DNA from: Streptoalloteichus hindustanus
GTDB lineage: Bacteria; Actinomycetota; Actinomycetes; Mycobacteriales; Pseudonocardiaceae
NCBI RefSeq assembly: GCF_900129375.1
Contig: NZ_FQVN01000003.1
Coordinates: 682,001 to 746,000, forward strand
Length of the DNA stretch: 64,000 nucleotides
Direction: 5' to 3'
The notes beneath the pieces were generated by a model. It was not told the origin of the DNA. It ran no database searches and saw only the letters and a program-made list of their open reading frames with translations. The translations under genes and the position numbers were made by a program. Below are positions 43,783 to 52,476 of this stretch, in pieces (the stretch's first letter is position 1; each line of letters starts with the position of its first letter).

Positions 43783-45834
43783 TCACTTGCGAATGTCGGT
43801 CGTCCTGCCGGTCCTCGGATCGTGCTCGATCCGACCGTTCTGGAACTCCTGGACGACCAGGTCGCCGACCTTCTTCTCCTCGCCGGTCGGGTAGCCCAGG
43901 TACGACCGCTCCCAGCCGAGTGAAGCCCACCTCTCCCGGATGGTCCCGTAGACCGCGCGAGCACCGGTCTCAGGTGACCAGTAGATCGAGGCGCCGTCGT
44001 GCCGGTTCAGGTGATTGAAGCGCCCGATGCCGTCCGGGGTGGTCAGCTCGTCCGTGATCGGTACTCCGAGCCCCGATTTGTGGGCGCCCAGCGCGTCGTA
44101 CCTCTCCCTGATCGCGCCCCGGATCTCCTGCGCACCAGTGGCACCGGTCCAGTAGAGCCGCGCCTGCTGGTAGTTGCGCCACCGCACGTCGCCGTCCGCC
44201 TTCTCCTCCTCAACCGGGTTGCCCACGCGACCCCGCAGGGACTCGTCGTTCAACCAACGAAGGAGGATGCCGGTGGACACCGGGTTGGAACCATGCATGC
44301 GCCAGGAAGCGTCCGGCTCGAACACGTTCGGATTGTCGAACCAGTTCTCCCCGCTCTTGTTCGCCGCCCACAGCTCGGAATTGATGTGGCGCAGGAAACG
44401 GCCCTTGGCGCTCAGGGACTCCAACGAGACACCCGCACCCTGCAGCCCCGGGTGCGAACACCAGGTGGCATCGCGACGGAACTGCTCGCTACCGTCGCTC
44501 TGCGCCACCAGGACGCGCAGGTTCTCCTGGCGGAGGTAGACACCCGGCCGGTCGGCCGCCTCCAGCGAGTGGCAGTTCGTGTCGGCGAGGCCGGGCACGA
44601 CCCGCCAGTTCGCGTCCGCTCCCACACCGGGGCCGGGCACCGGTTTGCCCGGCTCGATGCGAGCATGCCCATCAGAGCCATTGCGGATATACCAGCCTCG
44701 AACACCCAGCGTGTCCGACTGCAGAGACTGAATGAGCGCCGCCCCGTACTGCCCGATACGCAGGAACCAGGAGACGCCCTCCGGGCCAGCGGCCAGAGCC
44801 GCCTTGGCGGCGTCCACCAACTCGGGGTGGACCAGGCTCTTCTCCGCCTTGGTCTGGATCTCCAGCAGACGGCGCTTGTCCGCCTCCTCCTGCTTGCGCA
44901 GCTCGTTGGCCTTGTCCCGGTTGTTGGCCTCGTAGATGCCGGTGTCGATGAACCGCTTCCACACCGCGGGGTCGGAACTGCGCAGTGCGGCCACGGACGC
45001 GGTCTGCACCTCGGTGTCCGGCTTGGCCCGGTTCCACACCTCACGGATGAAGTTGTCGTCCGACAACTCCAGCATGCCCTCGGTGGGCTCGACCCCGAGC
45101 ACCTGGCGCATCGCCCGCTGCTTGGCGGCACGCGCCTTCTGCCGGGCCTTCTCCGCCTCGGTGGCCTGCTGGTTCTTCTCGATGGCGTCGAGCTGGTCCT
45201 GCTCGTGCGCCTTGCGGATGCCCTCGGCGAGGAACGCCTTCTGCGCGGCCTCGTCCTTGCCGAACGCCTCCAGCGCCGCAGCCTTCACCTTCGGCCCCGA
45301 CACCCGCTTCCACAGGTCGTAGACGAAGTCCTTGTAGCCCAGGACCAGCATCTCCGCCGTGGGCTCGATGCCGACCATCATGGCGGCGTTGCGCTTCAGC
45401 TCGCGCGCGATGCGCGCCGCCTCCGCGTCCCGCTGCTCCTTGGCCTGGTCCCGCTTCACCGCGTCGTGGATGCCCAGCTTGATCCACGTCGTGCAGTCCG
45501 CGTCCGTGCCTCCGAGCGCCAGCTCCGCCGAGGCACGCACCTCCGCGCCCTTGGCCTGCCGCCACAATGCGAACACGAAGTTCCGGTCGCTCAGCACCAG
45601 CAGTTCGTTGCTGGCGACAATGCCTAACGCCGAGGCAGCCCGGAGCTTGTCATCCAGCGTCGCCCCAGCCGCCGCCTTCGGCTGCTCCGCCTTCACCATC
45701 ACACCGGGAACTGGTGCCGCCATGGCAACCGGTGCCAGCACTCCAGCAGCCACCGCCAGAGTCACGAGGCACAGCGCACGGGGCGCCGCATGTCCCAGCC
45801 GTCGAGCACTCCCGAATGTCCTTCGAATCGACAC
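43783..45834 (-). CDS. Secreted ALF-repeat protein with AbfB and LGFP modules
   Basis: Exported protein of 683 residues. Signal peptide about 1-42 (ends APVAMAAP). Residues about 55-330 hold three or more ALF-type helical repeats (for example VRASAELALGGTDADCTTWI) linked by charged, Ala-rich coiled helices. About 374-515 is an AbfB-like beta-trefoil (LESLSAKGRFLRHINSELW, then FEPDASWRMHG), a fold that binds arabinose side chains. About 530-680 holds LGFP repeats (IRERYDALGAHKSGLGVP; IRERWASLGW...LGYPTGEE) known from wall-associated proteins of mycolata. GTG 45834 is chosen over 45861 because AAAGGAC precedes it and the signal peptide then starts correctly. It lies downstream of the toxin-immunity pair on the same strand. 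It is likely anchored to arabinogalactan. Confidence 0.86.
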   Translation of the reverse strand: MSIRRTFGSARRLGHAAPRALCLVTLAVAAGVLAPVAMAAPVPGVMVKAEQPKAAAGATLDDKLRAASALGIVASNELLVLSDRNFVFALWRQAKGAEVRASAELALGGTDADCTTWIKLGIHDAVKRDQAKEQRDAEAARIARELKRNAAMMVGIEPTAEMLVLGYKDFVYDLWKRVSGPKVKAAALEAFGKDEAAQKAFLAEGIRKAHEQDQLDAIEKNQQATEAEKARQKARAAKQRAMRQVLGVEPTEGMLELSDDNFIREVWNRAKPDTEVQTASVAALRSSDPAVWKRFIDTGIYEANNRDKANELRKQEEADKRRLLEIQTKAEKSLVHPELVDAAKAALAAGPEGVSWFLRIGQYGAALIQSLQSDTLGVRGWYIRNGSDGHARIEPGKPVPGPGVGADANWRVVPGLADTNCHSLEAADRPGVYLRQENLRVLVAQSDGSEQFRRDATWCSHPGLQGAGVSLESLSAKGRFLRHINSELWAANKSGENWFDNPNVFEPDASWRMHGSNPVSTGILLRWLNDESLRGRVGNPVEEEKADGDVRWRNYQQARLYWTGATGAQEIRGAIRERYDALGAHKSGLGVPITDELTTPDGIGRFNHLNRHDGASIYWSPETGARAVYGTIRERWASLGWERSYLGYPTGEEKKVGDLVVQEFQNGRIEHDPRTGRTTDIRK

Positions 45835-46021
45835 CCCACTTGTCCTTTCAGGTGAAATCATTCTGATTTCCCGTTCTTCAGCCGAAGCCGATCAAGCGTG
45901 GCCTGGGAGGCACCAGACGCGCCAACCACTCCTGTCTCAGGTGAGGTGCTGGATCGACCGCCCCACAGAGGACCACGTCACAACAGCCAAGAGAAAGACG
46001 CAGACAGGCAACGGAAAACAA

Positions 46022-46801
46022 TTATTGCCCCAAGCGGCCCACCCCCAGCATCTCCGCCACGAATTTCGTGACCTTGACCTCCAGCGAGCGCGCTTCTTCA
46101 TCCGAAAGCCCCAGACCACCGAAGGGCGGCCAACTGCAAATAAAAAACCCCTTGTGCCACGTTGACACCAGACCACTGCCATAATCCAGTGTCAGAGCGT
46201 CGAGAAAATCCTTCCTCACCCCTACGAGTCGCTTGGAAAGATAGAACTCGCCGCGAACACGGTCGCACACTTCCCGGAACCCGGACGGAGAGGGCAGAGT
46301 CTCCTCCACCCCCAGGTGCCCGTATAGCGGATCCAACCTGTCACAGATGGATTGGAGCGTCTTCCGCGCCCACTCTCCGAGCAGAAAGGCTCGATAGCCA
46401 CCCTCCCTTTCCCACAAAAACTCGGGGAAGCCGAGAACGTCCGCCGAAAGTGCCACCGAGACAGGATGTATCTCGCCCGGCTCCGCGCGGGAGAGCTCCG
46501 CCACCACAACGCCCAGGGTTTTTTCCAGAAGTTGTACACGGACCGCGCGAAAACCCTCGCCCTCCTTCTCCTCAAAAAGTCGCGAGACATTCGCGCCAGA
46601 GACATCGATCACATGGAGCGAATCCGCAAGGTCGGACACCGACTCGAACCTCGCCTCGACAGGAACCAATGAAATACGTGAATGCAGAACCTCGTTCGCC
46701 TCACAGAGTGTCGCGTACACCTCTCGCAGCGCCTGATCCTCTCCTATCGAAGGGTATACCGCGATCGAGAGATGAGGTGCCTCCGGAGACAAGTTTTCCA
46801 T
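46022..46801 (-). CDS. Putative immunity protein of the HINT-linked toxin
   Basis: Unrecognised protein of 259 residues without signal peptide or membrane helix, so cytosolic. It starts (ATG 46801) two bases after the toxin stop TAA; a TTG at 46813 would overlap the toxin. Position, size and location match immunity proteins of polymorphic toxins. Base composition is lower in GC than in the rest of the window, and codons ending in A or T are common, which suggests it was acquired with the toxin tip. The sequence is rich in acidic and aromatic residues toward the C-terminus (STWHKGFFICSWPPFGGLGL), and no known Imm family was recognised. The role is inferred from context only. Confidence 0.72.
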   Translation of the reverse strand: MENLSPEAPHLSIAVYPSIGEDQALREVYATLCEANEVLHSRISLVPVEARFESVSDLADSLHVIDVSGANVSRLFEEKEGEGFRAVRVQLLEKTLGVVVAELSRAEPGEIHPVSVALSADVLGFPEFLWEREGGYRAFLLGEWARKTLQSICDRLDPLYGHLGVEETLPSPSGFREVCDRVRGEFYLSKRLVGVRKDFLDALTLDYGSGLVSTWHKGFFICSWPPFGGLGLSDEEARSLEVKVTKFVAEMLGVGRLGQ

Positions 46802-46802
46802 T

Positions 46803-49800
46803 TTATTTCCCAAGTATTCTCAGCATCGCAGCCACTTGACCTTGCTTGGGAACGATCGCGGTGACAAGTTCCCCCGTGACACGGTCGATCTGCACAGCGA
46901 ACCACTTCCCATCAAACCTGCTTAAATAGGCAAACGTTTTCGTTTCACCCGATTTCCAGGGAACCACATCCTTACTCTTCAAGCCGCGCTCGAGCAAATC
47001 CCGCCACTCCTTCAGGTGCGTCGACTTCGGCACATCTCTGCCGAACCACTGAGCGGCGTGCCTGTCGAAGGAGTGAGCCAGTTTTCGCTCACTGATCCAC
47101 GCCGCCGGTGGAACCAAACAGTTGTGAACGAGAAGCTGAGCTTCCGTGATGTAATAGTTGTGGTCACCAGCAACCTCAAAGCTGTAGACGATCGTCTGAA
47201 TATTTTGTCTGGAGATGTCAACGATCGCCAGCTCTTCACCTTGGAGGGTGGACAGAGAATCTCCAACCCTGAGGTCGGCGGCCTCAACCCATCCACGCCC
47301 TCCCACCCAGAACGGGTGTTGGGGAGTCACGCGGACCTCTACCCGGGCAGTTCTGACCGTAAGGATCTCCACAGCCGATTTGCTGAAGAGCCCCGTTACC
47401 GGGCGGAGGTGAGAACGACCGGTGTCGAGATCGCGCGCCCACACCTGGTCGCCGACGGCAATGTTCTCGATTGGCTTAGGTCCGACAGCGGTCGCGACCA
47501 TCGTGCCAGCCGGGAAGCAGTTGCACGCCTTCTGAAACTTCTTGATCAGATCGCGAGCCTTGTCCAAGGACTTTGCGGCGACATCTACGCCTTCAAGGAA
47601 TTTTCGAGCTCCTGTGACGACCCGGTAAATCGCCTTGCCGACCGCAGGGATTTTTCCTACAGCGACAGCAAGCGATCCAATGTCGAGAAGGCTCCACAGG
47701 CAGCTCTCAACATTGCCCGAACCGAGGCAACGCCGGATGTTGTCGACACCCAGGAGCTCCAGGAGGATGTCAGCACCGTTCTCCTTGACGAAGTCGACGA
47801 TGCCCTTGTTGGCGTTCTCGCGCGCCTTGCGGAACTCCTCAACGAGTTCGGGCCCACCCTCCGCGAGGAGCTTTGCTTCCTCCTCGGCCGTCAGGTCCGG
47901 ATGGCCGCCGCCAGCTTGTGAAGCCGTGCCTTCGCGGCGTTTGCGTTCTTCTTCGCGGGCGGCGGCTTCGGCGCGTTCAGCGGACTTGACGGCCTCGGCG
48001 GCGTGTTCCCGGGCTTTCTCCGCGGATTTGGCGGCTTCTTCGGCGTGTTTCTGGGCGTTGTCGGCGGCGGTGCGGGCCGCGGCGGCGTCCTGTTCGGCCT
48101 TGGCCGCTGCTGCTCTGGCCGCTGCCGCGTCCCGCTCGGCAGCGCTGGCCGCGGCTCGGGCGGTGGCCGCCTCCTTCTCGGCGGCTGAGGCGGCCTTGCC
48201 GGCGAGAGTGGCTGAGCGGGCGGCATCGTTGGCCGCGGCGCGCGCCTTGCGGGCGTCCTCCTGGGCTTGCGCGTCGGCCTGGTTGGCACGACCGGCCGCC
48301 TCCTGGGCCTTCACCCGCTCCGCAGCGGCGTCGGCGGCCCCCCGCTGGGCCTCAGCGGCGGCCTGCGCGGCTTCAGCTGCGGAGTGAGCAGCCCGGCTGG
48401 CCGCCTCGAAGGCAGGCTTGACCTCGGCAGCTGCACGGTCGGCGGCCTCCTGTGCCTTCTTGGCGGCGGCCACGGCTTCGGTCGCCCGGTCCTGGGCCGC
48501 CTTGGCCTGCTCCGCGCCGACGGTCTTGGCCTGTTCGGCGACCTCCTTGGCGAAGTCGGCGTCGAGGTCCTTGCCCTCGAACGGGGCCACGACCTTGATC
48601 GCGGTGTTGGCCGGCTCGGCAATGCCCTGCGACGACGTTCTGGCCGCCAGGGAGGCGCGCACCGCGATCCCGGCCTGGGTCGCCGCCGAGACCGCCTCGT
48701 TCGCGGCGGCCTCTGACTCGGCCTTGGTTCGCTGCGCCGACCACAGCGCGTGCATCGCTTCGTCGGCGGCCTGACGGGCGAGTTCCCCGGCGTTGCGGGC
48801 GTGCTCAGCCGCCTGCGCTTCGGCCATGATCGCCTCAGCGGCCTTGGCGTCGGCCTCGACAGCCGCAGCGTGCGTGGTGGCGGCTTCGGCTTCCGCCTTG
48901 TTCGCCGCCGCGTCCGCCCGCGCGGCCGCGGCCTCGGCCTCACGGGCCGCCGCTCGCGCTCGCGCGGCCGCTCGGGTCGCCTCGTTCGCGGCAGCACGAG
49001 CATTCGCCGCCGCACCAGAGGCGACTTGAGCCGCATGTCCCGCCGCGCGAGCAGCACCAGTTGCGGTGTTCGCTTCGTTACGCGCTTGCCCTGCGGCCTC
49101 CCGGGCGACGCCTTCATGCTCAGTGCCCCGCGCGGCCGCGAGAGTGGCTTCCAAGGCTTCCGCCTTCGCCACAGCGGCCTGCCGGTCCTGCTCGGCGGTG
49201 TAGGCGCGTTCCCGCGCGGCCTTGGCGTTGGTTTCCTCGGTGCGGGCCTTGTCCGCCGCCCCGCCCGCGATGCGTTCCTGCTCCTCGGCGCGGGAGCGGG
49301 CGCCGGCGGCGATGCTGGCCTGGTACTGGGCCTGAGCCCGGGCGCTCGCGGCGACCGCAGCCTGCTGCTGCGCACGCTGCCGCGCCGCAGCCGCGTTGGC
49401 GCGTTCCTTCTCGGCCCGCGCCCGGGCCTCGGCGGCCTTGCGCTGCTCGGCCTCCGCCGTCAACCGGGCCTGACGCGTGCGCTCCGCGGCGGCCCAGGCG
49501 CGACGCTCGGCGTCCTCGGCCTGTTCCCGGGCCTGCTTGGCCCGGTTCGCCGCGTCACGAGCAGCGGCCGCCTGCGTCTTCGCCGCCTCGGCCAGGTTCG
49601 CCGCGGACCGTGCGTGCTCCTCGGCCTGAACCCGCCACCGGCGGGCCTGCTCCGCGTGCGCCTCGGCCTTCTGCTGGCCCTCCTGCGCTTTGTCGGTGGC
49701 CTCGGTGGCGTCGATGGCGTGCTGGGAGGTCTCCACCGCGCCCACCGCCGACCGCGCGGCCCCAGCCATGCCCCGCGCGATCTTGGCCCAGTCGGCGCCG

Positions 49801-50885
49801 TAGGTCAGGCCGGTCTCGACGAGGATCTTCGCCTCGCCCTCGGCCCGCACCGCCGCTTTCTCCGCGCCCTCAGCGGCCTGCCGCGCCGAGTCGAGCTGGC
49901 GGGCGACCTCCCGCTTGACCTCGGCGAAGGAACCGTTGTGGTGCCCACCCGCGGTGTTGGAGGCCAGGATCTCCGCGGCCTTCCGGGCCTCGTTCGACCC
50001 CGACACCAGCGCGTTGGCCGCGCGCTGCAGGGAACGCACACCCTCGCCGTGCGCGTTGAGCAGGTTCTTGCGTGCCTCCGCGGCCCGGGCCGCCTTCTTG
50101 GCCAGCTCGCTGAGCTCCTCGGCGGCCTTGTCCCGCTCCCGCTGCTGACGCAGGTGCTCCTCGAACGCCGCGGCGTCCTTCTCGGCGGCGGCGAGGTAGC
50201 CCTTCTGCAGGTACTCCACGATCGCCGCGTCAGTGCCGGCGTCCAGCGCCGCCTGGGCCGTCTTCTTGACCTCGGGCCCACCCGCGCCCGCCAGCATCTG
50301 CACCCGCGAGCGGAGCACGTCCATGCGCTCGCGCTCAGCCTTGGTGTTCTGCTCATCCCGCGCCCGAGCCAGCGCGGCGCCGTAGTCGAGGAACGCGGCC
50401 CGGTCGTAGTCCGAACCGGCCAGCACCCGCTGGACCTCGGCGTTGAAGATCGGGCCGCCGGTGCCGGCCATCTTCTCGATGGCCTCCCGGTTGCGCCGGG
50501 CCGTCTCCTCCTTCCGGGCCTTGGCCCTCTTCTGCGCCTCCGGCTCACCGGTGGCCAGGAAGGCCATCACGGCTTCGTCGGTCTGGGCGTCCAATGCAGC
50601 CCGCGCGGCGTCGCGGACCTCGACGTCCTCGGCCAACTCGGCGATGTCGGCCACCAACTGCCGAAGACGCGGATCGAAGTTCGGAATCCCCGTCTTGCCG
50701 TCCCAGTCCTGGTACTCGGAGGGTGGCATCGGCCGTGCCGGCGAGGACTGCCGGGGTTCCTCCGCCGCGGCCGCAGCGGGAAGGAACGGAGACGACGGCC
50801 GACCCAGCGGATCCAGCAGACCCGCGAAGAGCGCGAATCCCAGAAGTAATACCGTTAATCTTCGGGCGCGTTGAAGTAAGCGCAC
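46803..50885 (-). CDS. ALF-repeat polymorphic toxin with HINT domain and C-terminal toxin tip
   Basis: Secreted effector of 1360 residues. Order: signal or anchor helix (about 8-40); ALF repeats (about 60-230, e.g. VRDAARAALDAQTDEAVMAF); about 780 residues of Ala/Glu/Arg-rich heptad coiled coil (about 240-1020); a short hydrophobic/globular part (about 1035-1110); a HINT domain (1120-1256) starting CNCFPAGTM and ending with the splice-like LLVHNC; and a 104-residue C-terminal tip (1257-1360). The HINT domain would cut the chain and release the tip. The tip (KLAHSFDRHAAQWFGRD, GETKTFAYLSRFDGKWFAVQ) has the size and His/Thr pattern of BECR-type RNase toxins; that is an inference. GTG 50885 follows AGGAGG with 5-base spacing. 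A cytosolic presumed immunity gene follows directly. The GC content drops from about 75% in the shaft to about 50-60% in HINT and tip. Confidence 0.88.
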   Translation of the reverse strand: MRLLQRARRLTVLLLGFALFAGLLDPLGRPSSPFLPAAAAAEEPRQSSPARPMPPSEYQDWDGKTGIPNFDPRLRQLVADIAELAEDVEVRDAARAALDAQTDEAVMAFLATGEPEAQKRAKARKEETARRNREAIEKMAGTGGPIFNAEVQRVLAGSDYDRAAFLDYGAALARARDEQNTKAERERMDVLRSRVQMLAGAGGPEVKKTAQAALDAGTDAAIVEYLQKGYLAAAEKDAAAFEEHLRQQRERDKAAEELSELAKKAARAAEARKNLLNAHGEGVRSLQRAANALVSGSNEARKAAEILASNTAGGHHNGSFAEVKREVARQLDSARQAAEGAEKAAVRAEGEAKILVETGLTYGADWAKIARGMAGAARSAVGAVETSQHAIDATEATDKAQEGQQKAEAHAEQARRWRVQAEEHARSAANLAEAAKTQAAAARDAANRAKQAREQAEDAERRAWAAAERTRQARLTAEAEQRKAAEARARAEKERANAAAARQRAQQQAAVAASARAQAQYQASIAAGARSRAEEQERIAGGAADKARTEETNAKAARERAYTAEQDRQAAVAKAEALEATLAAARGTEHEGVAREAAGQARNEANTATGAARAAGHAAQVASGAAANARAAANEATRAAARARAAAREAEAAAARADAAANKAEAEAATTHAAAVEADAKAAEAIMAEAQAAEHARNAGELARQAADEAMHALWSAQRTKAESEAAANEAVSAATQAGIAVRASLAARTSSQGIAEPANTAIKVVAPFEGKDLDADFAKEVAEQAKTVGAEQAKAAQDRATEAVAAAKKAQEAADRAAAEVKPAFEAASRAAHSAAEAAQAAAEAQRGAADAAAERVKAQEAAGRANQADAQAQEDARKARAAANDAARSATLAGKAASAAEKEAATARAAASAAERDAAAARAAAAKAEQDAAAARTAADNAQKHAEEAAKSAEKAREHAAEAVKSAERAEAAAREEERKRREGTASQAGGGHPDLTAEEEAKLLAEGGPELVEEFRKARENANKGIVDFVKENGADILLELLGVDNIRRCLGSGNVESCLWSLLDIGSLAVAVGKIPAVGKAIYRVVTGARKFLEGVDVAAKSLDKARDLIKKFQKACNCFPAGTMVATAVGPKPIENIAVGDQVWARDLDTGRSHLRPVTGLFSKSAVEILTVRTARVEVRVTPQHPFWVGGRGWVEAADLRVGDSLSTLQGEELAIVDISRQNIQTIVYSFEVAGDHNYYITEAQLLVHNCLVPPAAWISERKLAHSFDRHAAQWFGRDVPKSTHLKEWRDLLERGLKSKDVVPWKSGETKTFAYLSRFDGKWFAVQIDRVTGELVTAIVPKQGQVAAMLRILGK

Positions 50886-50914
50886 CAGAACCTCCTCTTC
50901 TTCGCGAGAAGAAA

Positions 50915-50947
50915 GGGAACACCCCACTCCGTATGTGAGGTGTTCCC
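50915..50947 (-). terminator. Hairpin between the first ALF gene and the toxin
   Basis: On the minus strand GGGAACACC (50947-50939) pairs with GGTGTTCCC (50923-50915), followed by TTTCTTCT. It lies 26 bases after the upstream stop and just before the toxin ribosome site. It may reduce toxin transcription relative to the first gene. Confidence 0.7.
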
Positions 50948-50972
50948 GTGAATGCCCGAAAGCGGTGCCCGG

Positions 50973-52058
50973 TCAGCTCTTGCCGGACTGCACGCGCTGC
51001 TCACCGGCCAGCGCCTGCTGCAGCAGGGCGTTCCAGAACCGGGCCTGCTCGGCGACGACTTCCTGCTCGGACTTCCACTGCGCCTCAGTGCTGGTGGAGA
51101 AGTTGGCGACCGCGGCCCAGTTCGGTCCGGTGGCCGCCTGGGCGGCCGCCGCCACCTGCCGCCAGTTCGCCGCCTGTCGAGCAGAGACCTCCTGCGCCTC
51201 CGCCCATGCCGAACGCGGAGCGGCGGTTCGCTCCGCGGCCGCCCGCCACGCCCGTGCCGCAGCGGCGCGGGCCTGCTCCTTGGCCTCCTCCGCCGCCTCC
51301 GCGGCCGCCTTCTCCGCCGCCTGGGCGTCGGCGACCAAGCGGTTCACCGCGGCTCGCCACGCGACCTCGTTGTCCAGCAACCGCAGCCGATACGACTCCA
51401 GGTCGAGTTTCGCGGCGCTGGCCCAGTCGTGGGCGAAGAACTCCACGATGTCGTTGTCCGTGGCTGCCGGCCGCACCGCGTACGCCGCGGCCGCCCGCAC
51501 CTGGGTTCCCGGGTCGTGTGTGGCGAGTGTGCGCACGTAGTTCCGGTCGGCCTCCACCAGGGCACGGGCCTGCTCACCGGAGCTTTCCCTGGCCCGCCGG
51601 TCCCGCTCCTTCGCCTCCGCGAAACCCGTTCGGGCGAACCACTCCCGGTCAGCGTCGGTCCCGTTCACCGCACGCCGGGCCGCGGCGTGAACCTCTGGGG
51701 AGAACTCCGCGGTGTGCGTCTCCAACACCCGCCGGGCGAAGTCGGCGTTCATCGCCTTCCGCTCCTCGGCGTACCGCTTCGCCGCCGGGTAGTCGGTCTC
51801 CAGGAACGCGAGCAGCCCTGCGTCACCGTCGGACGTCGCCAGAGCGTGCTGCGCCGCCGCCCGCACCACCGAGCGCGGGTCCCGAAGAGCGACCCACCAC
51901 ACGAACTTCCGCGTCGCCGACTCCTCGTCCGCAGCGAACGACCGCGCGACCCCACCAACGGGCCCCGCGGCGAGCGCGACTCCGAAAGGCGGCATCACGA
52001 GAGCGCCATTCGCCGAAATCACCAGAAGAAGGGCGGCAACAGTCAGACCCCTGCGCAC
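50973..52058 (-). CDS. Secreted ALF-repeat protein
   Basis: Exported helical protein of 361 residues, no enzymatic motif. Signal peptide about 1-35 (VAALLLVISANGALVMPPFG). Residues about 45-240 hold four ALF-type repeats of roughly 45 residues (VRAAAQHALATSDGDAGLLA; FSPEVHAAARRAVNGTDADR; VRAAAAYAVRPAATDNDIVE). The rest is an Ala-rich coiled coil with WRAAAERTAAPRSAWAEAQE, ending in a Trp-containing segment. GTG 52058 follows GGGGGA; a reading back to 52256 is rejected because the added residues lack coding character. It is the first gene of the ALF cluster. It may be a scaffold or chaperone-like partner of the toxin shaft. Confidence 0.85.
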   Translation of the reverse strand: MRRGLTVAALLLVISANGALVMPPFGVALAAGPVGGVARSFAADEESATRKFVWWVALRDPRSVVRAAAQHALATSDGDAGLLAFLETDYPAAKRYAEERKAMNADFARRVLETHTAEFSPEVHAAARRAVNGTDADREWFARTGFAEAKERDRRARESSGEQARALVEADRNYVRTLATHDPGTQVRAAAAYAVRPAATDNDIVEFFAHDWASAAKLDLESYRLRLLDNEVAWRAAVNRLVADAQAAEKAAAEAAEEAKEQARAAAARAWRAAAERTAAPRSAWAEAQEVSARQAANWRQVAAAAQAATGPNWAAVANFSTSTEAQWKSEQEVVAEQARFWNALLQQALAGEQRVQSGKS

Positions 52059-52476
52059 AGAAATCCCCCGTAACGTCGAAAGGAACCCTGACCCACAACT
52101 CAGGGCACACCTTCCCCGACCCCCGGCGTCCCCAATTGCCGACCCTAACCCACCCAACAGACCGAGTCCAGAGCAGAAAGGCGACAGGGACAAAGTGCGG
52201 GACGTCCCCGACTTGATGCTCTGTCCGGAGCAACCACACCGTGACCTCGACGACAATCCTTTCGTTGTGGGCCATCAGTGTGAAGAAGTCGGTAACCGCC
52301 TTCTTCCATGAATGGCGAATAGCGGTCGCGCCTCACCTTCCAGAACGCACCCGTCCGGCCCTCGGCAATTATGAGAGCGGTCACACCGGATCCCGACGAC
52401 GTGCTCACCCCGGACGCGGGAGGTGGAGCGGCGGGCTTGCTGGTGTTGGGGGTGGGGGCGGGCGGAGGATGGCGGT
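52059..52476. other. Divergent promoter region of the ALF cluster and ydeP
   Basis: About 420 bases between the start of the first ALF gene and the molybdoenzyme gene, lower in GC than either. It should contain the promoters for both directions. No gene, repeat or confident promoter was identified. Confidence 0.5.
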
